From NCBI RefSeq assembly GCF_963082655.1, contig NC_081554.1, positions 51,772,750 through 51,836,749 of the forward strand: DNA of 64,000 bases, read 5' to 3'. The DNA is from Stomoxys calcitrans (taxonomy: Eukaryota; Arthropoda; Insecta; Diptera; Muscidae). Made by a program: the position numbers and the translations under genes. A model generated the notes under the pieces. That model had not been told where the DNA came from. It ran no database searches and worked only from the letters and a program-made list of their open reading frames with translations. Of this stretch, positions 44,001 to 53,929 are shown one piece after another (the first letter of the stretch is position 1; every line of letters starts with the position of its first letter).

Positions 44001-45232
44001 TCTCTTGTAAACCTATCTCCCGATTTCCTAGCTACCTGATACAGCTCTCGTATAAACCGATCTCCCGATTTGACATCTTAAGCCCCTAGAAGCCGCAATT
44101 GTTGTCCGATTGGGCTGAAATTTTGTTCTTAGTATTCTGCTACGACTTCCAACAATCGTACCGAGTAAGGTTCGAATAGGTCTATAACCTGGAGTAACTC
44201 TCGTATAAATCGATCTCCTGATTTGACATCTTAAGCCCCTAGAAGCCGCAAGTGTTGTCCGATTGAGCTGAAATTTTGTTCTTAAAATTCTGCTACGACC
44301 TCCAACAATCGTGCCGAGTATGATTCGAATCGGTCTATAACCTGATACAGCTCTCGTATAAACCGATCTTCCGTTTTGACTCCTTTGGGCCCTAGAAGTC
44401 GCAATTGTTGTCCGATTGAGCTGAAATTTTGCGCTTAGTGTTCTGCTAGGACACTAGTAGCGCAGGGGTTACCATGTCCGCCTATGGCATTGAACGCCTG
44501 GGTTCGAAGCCTGCAGAGACCATCAGAAAAAATATTCAGCGGTGGTTTTCCCCACCAAATGCTGGCAACATTTATGAGGTACTATGCCATGTAAAACTTC
44601 TCTCCAAAGAGGTGTTGCACTGCGGCACGCCGTTCAGACTCGGCTATAAATAGGAGGCTCGTTATCATTGAGCTTTAACTGGAATCGGACTGCTCTCATT
44701 AATATGTGAGAAGTTTGCATATTTTAGCAGAATCCATGGTGCTGGGTTCCCAAGATTCGGCCTGGCCGAACTTAGCACGTTTTTACTTGTTTATTAGTTA
44801 ATTAATGTTCTGTTTTCTTAGACCATGAATACTCTGCTCTATGGACAACTTCTACAGGGAGGCTCCATAAAAGAAGCAACCCATTTACGCCAACTATGGA
44901 AATCTGGTGATTTCGTTTGGTATGACTATGAACCTCAAGGCAATCTTTTGCACTATCGCACTGTTGAGCCCACCAGCTACAACTTGTCACAGGTTCGAGT
45001 ACCCATGATCTTATACTTCGGAGACACTGATGCCATAGCCACACCTGAAGGTGTACACTCTATCTATGCCCATATGCTGGAGGGTGTTAAGGGTGTCTAT
45101 CGCATTTTGGCAGATAAATTTAATCATTATGATTTTTATATTTCATCGGATGTTAAGAAGTTGGTCAATGATCGATTATTGGAACATAAGGAAAAGACTT
45201 TAAAGAATCAATTGAAATATGTCATTGAATAG
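38090..45232 (+). CDS. Acid lipase (Lip3-like alpha/beta hydrolase), six exons, altered nucleophile elbow
   Basis: Exons: 38090-38344, 38408-38585, 38755-38966, 43007-43156, 43221-43352 and 44822-45232. All introns are GT-AG, phases agree, and the product is 445 residues. Residues 9-24 form a signal peptide (YLLIFCVLAIQEILG), so the protein is probably secreted or lysosomal. An N-terminal lid-type segment (EVHYVATEDGYNLTLHR, about 97-113) precedes the oxyanion region LLVHGLLTSS (123-132) and HDVWLANLRG. The presumed catalytic Ser is 214, Asp about 379 (GDTD) and His 411 (FNHYDF). The family elbow G-H-S-Q-G reads V-H-S-Q-A across the exon 3/4 junction, so esterase activity is uncertain. The family cleaves triglycerides or cholesteryl esters. 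The exon 5 donor (GTCAGG) is the weakest call. Introns 3 (4.0 kb) and 5 (1.5 kb) are nearly all Helentron DNA. The start was chosen because it alone gives the signal peptide in frame. Confidence 0.88.
39326..39393 (-). mobile_element. SINE tail fragment in lipase 1 intron 3
   Basis: TAAGCTCAATGATGGGGCCC and CGTCCGAACACCGCA match the middle of the SINE in reverse. Just downstream, ATAGTGGGATAGAACC resembles the foldback element end at 19237. Confidence 0.5.
39622..41630 (-). mobile_element. Helentron/DINE-1-like element, B family, in lipase 1 intron 3
   Basis: 3' end ACATGTAAAAAGGTGTAACG, hairpin-like TTCAGCCGAACCGAA, ACCCAACACCTCGGGTAA. About ten units of 150-165 bp carry GGTCTATATGGCAGCTATAT, CCAAATCTGAACCGATCTGA and AATCGGACAATAAATGC. 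The 5' block near 41500-41600 is shortened. It ends CCTTCGGTGGTGGGTATAA at 41630. It lies antisense to the lipase. Confidence 0.85.
41631..42790 (-). mobile_element. Helentron/DINE-1-like element, A family, joined end to end
   Basis: Starts ACAAGTAAGAGCGTGCTAAG at the very base where the previous element's 5' end finishes. Next come the hairpin TTCGGTCGGGCCGAA and TATACCCTCCACAATGAATC. Four to five units and the 5' block CGGACGGATATGACTAGATC, AATATATATACTTTATGGGG, TTACAAACAGAATGACGA follow. The final GGTGGAGGGTATA is missing. A short displaced unit fills 42607-42790. Confidence 0.8.
43550..43986 (+). repeat. CTCTA pentanucleotide arrays and a 356-bp-spaced duplication
   Basis: Two runs of (CTCTA)n lie at 43550-43625 and 43754-43986, with a few CTCCA and ATGTA variants. 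The segment starting CCCTACGCTACTCTAATAAC at 43615 recurs at 43971, and both copies continue near-identically for about 140 bases. The array and its flank were therefore duplicated together. The open frame through it (YSTLLYST repeats) is not a gene. Confidence 0.9.
44450..44725 (+). mobile_element. tRNA-derived SINE inside the intron 5 Helentron
   Basis: A box TAGCGCAGGGG, B box GGTTCGAAGCC (44503-44513). The body runs CAGCGGTGGTTTTCCCCACC to GACTGCTCTCATTAATATGT. The tail after GAGAAGTTTGCAT is short. No clear target duplication. Confidence 0.85.
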
Positions 45233-45240
45233 ATATTTTA

Positions 45241-45246
45241 AATAAA
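45241..45246 (+). promoter_or_regulatory. Polyadenylation signal AATAAA of lipase 1
   Basis: AATAAA begins 9 bases after the last base of the stop codon (45232). A T-rich stretch (TTTTTTATACATGTCTGTTT) follows within 15-30 bases. This predicts a very short 3' UTR. Confidence 0.75.
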
Positions 45247-45649
45247 TATAAGATAATTTTTTATACATGTCTGTTTACGCTCTTTTGTTTTGATCTTAAA
45301 AATCCTGTATCGATTTTTCGAACATATTCTAGCTCGAGATCATTTAAATGCAATGCTTTCCATTCAAAGAATAGCATAGCAAGGAACTTATTAAAGTTTA
45401 GTAAGAGTGTGCTGTTGTCATATCGCGATTTCTGATACGCCATGTATCTTCATCAACTCCTTTGTCAAATTGATAAAGGTGCTCTACATACCCAACGACT
45501 ATGGAGTACAGTGTAGAGCACACATTAGTTCTGTGCTGTAGGTCAATGTGGCCTACGCACAAAAATCACTTGCAGAGACATTCGACGTATCTTCAAGGGC
45601 ACAACGAAAAGAGTTTGGCAATGTTGACGTGTTTTTTTGTTCTAAGCAT

Positions 45650-46140
45650 TGATGATTACTTTATGTGGGAATAGTGGAAAACAACGAGCTTGGAGTGTTC
45701 GAGAGAAAGATTCCTCGTAAAATATATGGACCAGTTTGCGTAATGGAGAATATAGGCGACGTATAAAACACGAGCTGTATTACGACGATAGCATAGCTAC
45801 ACGTGTCAAAATACAACGGCTGCCTTGGCTAGGTCATGTTGTCAGAATGGATGAAGAAGCTCCAGCAAAGAAGTCTTTTGAAGGCAAACATGGTGGTACA
45901 CGCAAACCGAGACGACCAAAAGCTCAATGGAAAGATCAAGTGGTGGGAGACACCGCGAAAGTAGGTGCCAGAGGTTTTAGAATGAGCGCAGAAGATCGAG
46001 GCTCTTGGATAAAGGATAACGGCGCAACTCAGTCGACTGATGACAAACATAGGTGGGCCTCTCCCGATAGAGATATGCTATGGCATCCTCCTCCATATCA
46101 TTCGACACTGCAGACGGCATGTCGAGCGAAATGCCTGCTT
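45650..46140 (+). pseudogene. RTE-like LINE C-terminal fragment
   Basis: FERKI-type sequence (GTTCGAGAGAAAGATTCCTC, 45699-45718) matches the copy at 59378. The frame after it reads NGEYRRRIKHELYYDD, then RLPWLGHVVRMDEEAP and RRPKAQWKDQVVGD, the usual C-terminal end of RTE-like elements. The 56885-59445 copy stops before this part, so the two together cover the C-terminus. It is 5'-truncated. Confidence 0.75.
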
Positions 46141-47519
46141 TCGTTATAGCGTACGGCGGATCTTAGGATCATATCATCCCACCGGACGGTGATGGAGCCC
46201 CCAGTACTTGTTATAGCCGGAACAGATCCAGGGGCCATAGATTCCAAAGGATTATAAACGGGCAATACTAGAGGAGACTATCCAGAGATGACAACGAGTG
46301 AAAACCGGAGTAGGTGGAGGCGACGACTTATTCCCGACGTACGGATGTGAAGATAGAGGATGCAGTGGCGTAGAATATGAATGCGGAGGTCTGGAAGAAG
46401 ATATAGATAATCACAGGATATGGGATGCACCTCTAGGGAGAGTCAATCCCCTAATAAGCCGATACCATAAAGCGAGGGACGTGCTCGTTGCAGGCGTAAA
46501 CCAGTTTGCCATCCTGATCCCCAAAAATGAAAGAAAAAATGCTGAAAATTGTTTGATAAGCTTTACATGTCGAAATCAGGGGGAAAAAGATAAAACACTA
46601 CAATCTGTTCATTTATTAAAGGAGAAGGGGTGATGTATGCTTCCCTTCACAATCCAAATGGCACACGACCTTATCATCCTATGTAGAGAGGCTAGGGAAT
46701 GACAAATAAAACACTGTAACTGTTACTGGTTTTCATGGAACATTTTGTACAAAAATTCACCTGGACCTTTCCTCATTACAAGATGCTTTCAATCAGCTTG
46801 CATCTCAAAGATAATTAAAAATAAAACTGACCTAAATCACAGTTTTGTATTAATAGTGGCAACATAGCCTCTATATGTTGAACTGCAACAAAGAGATTAA
46901 CAGAGACCACGGACAGGCCTGCAGCAATGGAAGTTTTTGTGACTAATGTGCATTCACCTGTAACCGTTCGCTACGCCGGCTGGCTGGCTCAACGACGCAG
47001 CTTATTTACCCCGAATGACCAGTGTCAACAGCAGCTTCAATTAACATATTGACCGTCACCGTCACATTCATGAATATTCAACGAAAGTAAAAGCCATGTT
47101 TTGGGTGCTCAATCTTCTTCTGTTATTGGTGAGTTTACATTTGTAAATCTTTTTCAGATCAAAGCAAGTCCAAATATTACATAATGCACTACCGTCGACA
47201 CCAAAATGTCAATATGAAATATTGGGGACACAACTGGGGAAGCAAGACTGGGAGCAAAAAACGAAGAAACAAACTGAAATGAAATCAGAGTGCTAATAAA
47301 TAAGCATTTTTGTTTTATATTTTTAATGGCTTAATATTTGGCAGGAAAGAGATGATATTATAGGGTAACCCAGGTGAGATGATGGACACTTAAAATATTG
47401 CGTGAGGTAGTGTTATAGGACCAAGCCCTGGTAGAATACATGAAAATGAATGATGTAGTAACACTTTTATCAAGTCTGGGATTATGTTTAAGAAATTGCT
47501 TAACTTTAGTACTCATTGC
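46141..47519. other. Intergenic region with possible LINE tail
   Basis: Near 46285-46330 one frame reads NRSRWRRRLIPDV, similar to the C-terminal W-x-x-R-L-I-P motif of some R1-type LINEs, but stops follow. The rest is unique. The stretch 46940-47060 is richer in G+C than its surroundings and lies just upstream of the mini-exon candidate. Confidence 0.35.
47096..47128 (+). CDS. Orphan first-exon candidate encoding a signal-peptide start
   Basis: AAGCCATGTT gives a start context, and 11 codons (MFWVLNLLLLL) follow. A strong donor GTGAGT begins at 47129. The hydrophobic start suits a secreted protein such as a lipase paralogue. No matching acceptor and second exon can be found before lipase 2, so this may be an alternative lipase 2 first exon, a remnant of a lost paralogue, or chance. 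Confidence 0.25.
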
Positions 47520-48760
47520 CCTTTTTGGTACCAAAAAGTACGAATATTGAATTAATCATTTAGACACCTATTATACATTTCCTTCTTGCACTTACATGTC
47601 AAATTTCAGATCTCTAGATTCATCTGCAAAGAAAGTACCAAATGGTACCAAAATGTACGAGTTGCGAATAGATTATTTAGTCGCCCATCATATTTTTCCT
47701 ATTTATACATGCATATTAAATTTCAGACCTCTAGCTCCATCTGTAAAAAAAGTACCAAATGGTACCAATTTTGGTACTAAAATGTATGAATTTTTAATAA
47801 ATCATTTGTTCACCTATCACATTTCTGAGTTGTGTCTACATGCCAAATTTCAGACCTCTAGCTCCATCTATGAAAAAGGTACCAAGTGGTACCAATGTTG
47901 GTACCAAAATGTGCAAATGATGAACAGATCATTTAGCCATCCTTCATATATTTCTTAGTTGTACCTACATGCCAAATTTCAGACCTCTAGCACCAACTGA
48001 ACTGAATGTACCAAATGGTACCAAAATATACGAATTTTTACTAGAACATTTAGTCACCCGTCATAGATTTCTTAGTTGAATCTACATGCCAAATTTCAGA
48101 CATCAAGCTCCATCTGAACAGAAAGTACAAATGGTACCACAATGCACAAACTTTGAAAAGATCATTTCATAGTCCATCTTTTATTTGTTAGTTATACCTC
48201 GGACCTCTAGCTCCATCTATGAAGAAAGTACCAAATGGTACCAAAACTTACCAATTGTAAAAAGATCATAGTCACCCATCATATTTTTCCTATTTGTACC
48301 TACATAACAAATTTCAGACCTCTAGCTCCATCTGTAAAGAAAGTACCAAATGGTACCAATTGTGGGCCAAAATGTACGAATTTTTAAAAGATCATTTAGT
48401 TGCCAATCATATATTTCCTAGTAGTTCCTTGGTTTTATTCCTTAGTTACACCTCGGACCTCTAGCTCCATCTATGAAAAAAGTACCAAATGGTACCAAAA
48501 TTTTCGTTGTGTAAAAAAATCATTTAGTCGTCCATCATATATTTCTAAGTTTTACCTGCATGCCAAATTTCAGACCTCTAATGCCATCTGCACAGAAAGT
48601 ACCAAATGGTACCAATATTGCTAACAAAATGTACGAATTTTGAAAAGATCATTTAGTCACCAATCATATGTTTCCTAGTTGTACCTACATGCCAATTTGG
48701 CAGCTAGCTGCATCTGTAGAGAAAGTACCAAATCGTACCAGTTGCGGTATTAAACGTACG
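47520..48760. repeat. Tandem array with GTACCAAATGGTACC palindromes, about 10 units
   Basis: GTACCAAATGGTACC or a close form starts near 47635, 47752, 47879, 48008, 48125, 48228, 48343, 48482, 48599 and 48725. Spacings run from 103 to 139. Units also share AAATTTCAGACCTCTAGCTC, CATCTGTAAAG and ATCATTTAGTC. At 48760 it passes into the minus-strand LINE piece, whose own linker contains GTACTAAAAAAGTACC-like sequence. Confidence 0.85.
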
Positions 48761-48764
48761 TTTT

Positions 48765-49436
48765 CTCCCGTTGCCAGTACTATTTTTCCACTTTTTTCGC
48801 CCTCCTCCTTTTGGACCAAAAAAATGTCTTTTAAGTCTAATTTTAAAATCCTATCTCTATCCACCCGTCCTGTAGAAAGTTCACTCATTTCGTATCTTTT
48901 TGGTACTTTTTTAGTACCTAAATGTACAAATTTCCTGGCTGCGGTTTTTGTAACATTTGATTTTACACGTAGCAAAGCGTTGCGGTGTTTTATTTCCTCT
49001 ATAGTTTCTATGCTTATCCATGGTTTTTGGGATCGTCGTGCAATGCCTTTGATAGAGGTGGCGATCTCTGTACATGCGGCTATTATGTCGGCCCATGTAT
49101 GGGTGTTATTTTGCAGCTTCTCCTTGTATTCCCTGTTCTTTTAGTTTTAAGAAGATGAACCTTATTTGAGTTCTTTAAACGACGGCTGGGCGTTGACATA
49201 GAGTGACCACTAAGAGCATGTGATAACTATCGATGTCGGCTCCTCGTCTAGTTTTCACATCCATCAGCGAACCCAGAAAGAGTTTGCTGACAAGTACGTG
49301 GTCGATTTGATTATGGGGTTTTCCATCTGGTGATTCCCAAGTATATTTGTGTATATTTTTATGGGGAAATTTTGTGCCTTCAATAAAGAGCCGGTTTCTT
49401 GCGCACAAAACAACCAATCTTTCATTCATTCCCATA
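48765..49436 (-). pseudogene. RTE-like LINE: end of endonuclease and linker
   Basis: Minus strand. Endonuclease C-terminus: GTKFPHKNIHKYTWESPDGK, NQIDHVLVSK and RRGADIDSYH (family: S-D-H), then linker residues KVPKRYEMSEL. The His of the final SDH-type motif is kept but the Asp is Tyr. A frameshift lies near 48970-49170. The upstream half is at 51716-52540, separated by an inserted LINE. Confidence 0.75.
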
Positions 49437-51715
49437 ATTGATTGTAGATTATTTTTGTGTGGTCAAGTGCGGGCGAAAGTAGCCACTTTGGACCGCACGC
49501 AGATTCACTCCTTAATCTCCCAATGGACCAACAATTTGCTTTATGGCTGGATTATTAATGCGAACCTGGCAGATAGTATGGTCAGAAGGCGGGTGACCTA
49601 TTACTCAGTCATTGATTTTGCTGAAAACACTGATTGACCTGAAGGCGAGAGAGGGACTGACGCTGCAAAACTTAAGTGGGGCGCAACACGCATAACTCAA
49701 AGGTAGGTCGGTGGAAACGGCAAAACAAGATCGTACATGAGGTCGATACGTCTCTCCGACAGAAAGAGCACATTTTGGCGGCATTCTTGGATATTAAGGA
49801 AGCTCTCAATAACGTGGAGATAGGATCGATAATCGCCGCACTGGACCTCAGAGAATTTATCCCCTAATCTCCCAGTGGACCAATAATATGCTTCATGGAA
49901 GGATTATTAGTGTGAACCTTGGGTATAGTGTGGTCAGAAGGCGGGTGACCAGAGGAACGCCCACAAGAGGGGTGTTCTCGCAAATTCTTTGAAACCTCGT
50001 GATAAATGAAGTCCTGATGGACGTCAGTGGGGACGGCACGAGGATTATCACCGATGCGGACGACGTCGTCGTGCTGCTGGTCCGAGGCAGGTTTCTGTCG
50101 ACGGTCAGCGAGATCATGGAAGGTTCACTGAGGAGAATGTAGTGATGGGCTACCAGAAATGGGTTGAGGACCAACCCAGGAAAGACGGAGCTCTTCACGC
50201 GTAGATATAATATAACGGAGTTCAGACTCCCGTTCTTGGTCGGTGACACCCTGCGGCTGTCGAAGGAGGCGAAGTACCTAAGCACAGTCCTTGATTCGAA
50301 ACTGTCCTGGAAGAGGAACACCGAGGAAAGAAGCCTTAAGGTACTGCGCGCTTTTTACTTCTGCTAGAGGATGTACGGTAGGAAGTGGGGGGTAACATCA
50401 AAGATGATTTATTGGATGTATACGGCCAGCGTGAAACCAATACTGGCCTATGGAGCACTGGTTTGGTGGTGGTTTTGCCGTAGGAAAAAGCAGGCGTGCG
50501 AGGGAGTTCAAGAAGGTCCAGAGACTGGCCTGCGTTAGGGTCACAGGGGCTCTGAGATCCGCACCGCAGGCAGGCCTGGAGGCCATGCTGGATATGCAGC
50601 CTATTCAGGCCTATGTTCGGAACAGAGCCGGGTCGCGCTTAGGCTGAGGGAGGCCACAGTTCTATTCTGAGTGTTATGGATGCGGAGGGTGGACTGAGGA
50701 GGATCGCCGACTATCTGGCACCAGTGCCGACTGGAGTGAGGGCATTCGCTATTTGATTTCCTGCGAGGGACGAATAGAGGGCGAATGCTGTACTTAAGAA
50801 GGATGGGACCGCGATCTACACCTATGGCTCCAAGATGGAATCAGGAACTGGATTGGGGGTCTACTCTAATGCTCTCAACAGCTTGTTTCTGAGACTGCCG
50901 AACGAGTGTACGGTCTTTCAGGCAGAGCTCTGTGCCATTGCAGTGGCCGCAGGAGATATTCTGGTAAGGGTCTTACCTCTCTCGAAACTCAGAATTTATG
51001 TGGACAGTGTGGGGGCGCTCAAGGCCTTAGGGTCGAGGTCGAATTGCGTGGGGCTCCGGGCCCACGATGTGGCATGGATTCCTGGGCATAAGCGGATTTC
51101 AGGGAATGAGAGGGCGGACGAGTGCGCCAGGAGGGATTCGTATGTGCCGGGCGGACCAGTCGTTGGTCTTGCCTGCGTGCCAGTTGAACACAGTAGAGGA
51201 GATGGCCAGGGTGGCGTCGGTGGCGAGGTAGGACTCGATGGATGCTTGCCGGACTACAAAGGCGCTATGGCCAGTCATCGATCGAAGGAGGACGAGGGAG
51301 TTGCTGGCGTTTGATAAGAGGTCGATGCATGGAAATACCGCCAATGACTTCTGTAGAAGCACTTGCTGTTTTCTTGTCCGAGTCTGTGAAGGAAAGTAGG
51401 CTCTTCTTCTGGGGAGCCGTTTCTCTGTGACCAGGGTGTATTTGCGAACGTACCACTGGTAGGTGCCCCAAGATTTGTTGAAGAAACAGAATGGTTCCGA
51501 CGGGGGGATATCATAAGCTCCGACTTAGAGGTATATCCGGGCTTGCGTGGGTATGAGCGTTTCTTTACCCCCCGCTCGGGTTCTCCAATCCTCCTCTAGT
51601 ACGAGGTCTCACATCATCTTTCTCTTCCCTAACTTTCTAGAGTACCACAATGGGCCAAACTGGCCTCCGAGTGAACTCATCTTTGGTGGGCAACCCACGC
51701 AACCTAACCTAACCT
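49437..51715 (+). pseudogene. LOA/R1-like LINE with RT and RNase H, inserted in an RTE-like LINE
   Basis: RT pieces in order: HILAAFLDIKEALNNVEIGS (about 49770), GTPTRGVFSQIL (about 49950), a DADDVVVLL box at about 50054 (Tyr of YADD replaced), KYLSTVLDSKLSWKRN (about 50270) and RLACVRVTGALRSAP. RNase H (50815-51125) has E of FQAEL, D of YVDS, WIPGHK and D of ERADE; the first Asp appears as Tyr (YGSK). A segment is duplicated (49516-49603 and 49865-49951). The right end carries AACCTAACCTAACCTA. ATTGA flanks both sides, a possible short target duplication. Stops make it inactive. Confidence 0.75.
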
Positions 51716-52540
51716 ATTGAACACATGGGCATTAAAATCTCCCATAACAAGTTTAATGCCTCTTTTTGGTAGTAAGCGTGACACTGAGTCGAGTTGGAAG
51801 TAGAATTCATCCTTAGTTTTGTAGTCATTGGGTATGGTAGGGGCGTAGCATTGTACAATGGATATTTTGCGGAATTTAATCTTGCCGTCATGATGCGTTC
51901 AGATATAATATTGTCTGATAGAAGAGCTCGCTATGCTTTAGGCGACAGTAAAAGACCGAACCCATTTATTCGAAGGATTTCATTGCCTGGAAAAATGAAG
52001 TTGTAGCCACTTTGAAGATCTATAGTTCAGGATTTCAGTAATCGTACTTCACTTAAACCGAGGATGTCTAGGTTGTAGTTTAACATCTCGTTCTGGACTT
52101 GGTAAAGTCTGGATGCCTCTGAGAGGGTTCTGATGTTCCATGTTCCAATCATAAACCGTGTTCTGAATCCATAGGACGTCATGGGGGGTTGTCAGTTGCG
52201 TTATTTCTAGTTGATGTTTCTGTAATCGTGATTTTTTTTAATGGATGGCGGATTGGGTCAGCGCGTCGGTGCCTAGTGGTGGAGTTATTAGCGACCCGTC
52301 CAGGCCTTTCATGATGGTGAATCTTCCGAAGATCTGCGAGCGCCACTGTTGGCCTCCGTTGGCTGCCGCTCCTATTACACGAACTCAACGTATCCGTGCC
52401 AACGGGACACGCCCTGCTTTTGCTGACTTGTTGGTTCGCCCCGCATATTTTACTTCTGCGGTACCCGTCATATCTAATCAGATTTCCCCCATCCACCACC
52501 TGGGGAGGCGTTCGATGGAGGAAGTAGCATGGAACTCCGC
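51716..52540 (-). pseudogene. RTE-like LINE: N-terminus and first half of endonuclease
   Basis: Minus strand. MIGTWNIRTLSEASRLYQVQ, then LGLSEVR (catalytic E motif), SIVQCYAPT and MGDFNAH up to the insertion point. These are the standard order for the AP-endonuclease-like domain that nicks target DNA. A stop follows SEVRLLKS. The upstream frame (52179-52616) carries the probable 5' leader. Confidence 0.75.
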
Positions 52541-52544
52541 ACGG

Positions 52545-52665
52545 AAAATTTTTTAAAAATGTCACTTCAATGGTACATTTTGTCAAAAAAATCGCTTCTA
52601 TGGGAAATTTTGTCAAAATTTCACTTTTATGGGAATTTTGTTCAAAATTTCTTCAAGTTAACAAC
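52545..52665 (+). repeat. Short tandem repeat, three to four units of about 31 bp
   Basis: Units of the form CTTCTATGGGAAATTTTGTC, AAAATTTC repeat with changes. It is similar in style to the 29-bp array but unrelated in sequence order. Confidence 0.5.
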
Positions 52666-53620
52666 ACTTCGTTTCCCGTTACCCCAGATCTTTCTATTTT
52701 AATTGAGTGGAAGAAATTTAAAATGAACTCTCTACCATTTGGCACCATTGAGACAAAATAGTTCAAAAACTTCAAATAATAATAAACAAATTTTATTGAT
52801 CAGCTGTTTCGGTCGTAATACAGATGCCAACGCAAATTTCTGTCAACGACCATAAACACTGTCTAAAATCATAATGACAAGAAATCACAAAAATGCAAAC
52901 AAAATGCCAATGGCACTTAAATGAAGAGGGCTGTAAAATAGGGCCAACAAAGAAATGCACCCAAGCGGGTTTTTTTCTTTTTTAGTTTCAGCTGGCACAA
53001 GAAACCAGAAGCAGTCAATCAACGGCAACTGTCGCAGCAGCAGATATCAGTGAAATTATTTGGTAACACCCCACAAAAAATTGCGACCGAGCAATATTTT
53101 AAATAATAACGAAATATCAAAATTTTATGGGACACACCACCATGGACTGGGCCATGGCGCGGCCAAGTTATGTGTGTGTGTGTGTGTGAAGATGGCTGGC
53201 TAATTTAAACGTTTTTCATTCAATCGATTTATTGGTTTTAGCACCTAAAGCCAGAGCGTCACATAATTTGGCACGATGTTCACAGAAACAATGTCCAATT
53301 ACAAATCAAAAAACCAACAACAAAGAAGGCAATCCACAAAAACAATAAATTTCTTTTCTGTTATCTTTATGTTGTCTTCAAAACGCCGCCCGCCTTGCTG
53401 TCTGTCTGTCTGTCGGACTGCTGCTGCTGCGTCCGCCGCTCATAAAATGCTACGCACCTCCTCGCACCAACTTGGCTTCGAAGTACATCGATCGACCGAC
53501 CGACCCGCTTTTGTTGTTGTTGACCAACAGCGCCTCACAAAATTCGATCATTTTTGGCCTTAACGTAATAACTTCGCTGGCTTAGTCTTCATTGAGCTCC
53601 GGCAACAGATTGACAAGCAT
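52666..53620. other. Upstream region of lipase 2; no gene recognised
   Basis: Unique DNA with a TG run at 53172-53188 and CTGTCTGTCTGTC at about 53399. The 95-codon frame at 53276-53563 is low-complexity and matches nothing I know. Confidence 0.35.
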
Positions 53621-53651
53621 TATATGAGCCAAGCACACTACTCACTCAGTC
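53621..53651 (+). promoter_or_regulatory. Core promoter candidate for lipase 2 (TATA and Inr)
   Basis: TATATGAG at 53621-53628 lies 27 bases before the A of TCAGTC (53646-53651), which is an exact match to the arthropod initiator TCAKTY. The distance is the normal one. Transcription from 53648 would give a 282-base 5' UTR before the ATG at 53930. No experiment supports it. Confidence 0.45.
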
Positions 53652-53929
53652 CCTTGCCGAAAGAAAATAAACAAAAATTAAATAATTTCACTTTTTTTTA
53701 TTATCGAATACAACGTAAACGCCTAAGTATCGGGTCAACCTTAACATAACAAGAAGAAAAAAAAAATAACAAAAAATAACAACGGAAGTGCATTACCATC
53801 AACAACAAAACGAAAATTTCAAAATAAAAAACAAAAAATTCCAAAATTATTTATTTTCTCTAAAAGTTTTCAAAAAGTTTGATTTTTGTGTGTGTGTTCA
53901 TTGTGTTTTATATGAATTTTTGACAACAA

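Larger units (their letters stand above)
43374..44792 (+). mobile_element. Helentron/DINE-1-like element filling lipase 1 intron 5
   Basis: Left end TTTTTGTACCCATCACCATA, then ACCCATTCTGTTTGTAGCAC and ATCTACCCATGTCCACCCGT. The middle is a pentanucleotide array and 160-bp-type units (CTCTCGTATAAACCGATCTC, CCTAGAAGCCGCAATTGTTG). A SINE lies at 44450-44725. The right end is ATTCGGCCTGGCCGAACTTA, then GCACGTTTTTACTTGT. The element leaves only about 20-30 bases of intron on either side. Confidence 0.85.

Noticed and set aside
51700..51716. Telomere remnant (CCTAA repeats)
   Set aside because: Only three units at a LINE 3' border, and Diptera lack this telomere type. A retroposon tail is simpler.
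53276..53563. 95-codon frame upstream of lipase 2
   Set aside because: Low-complexity composition (Ala and Gln runs, CTGTCTGTC repeats), no known family, and no promoter or splice support.
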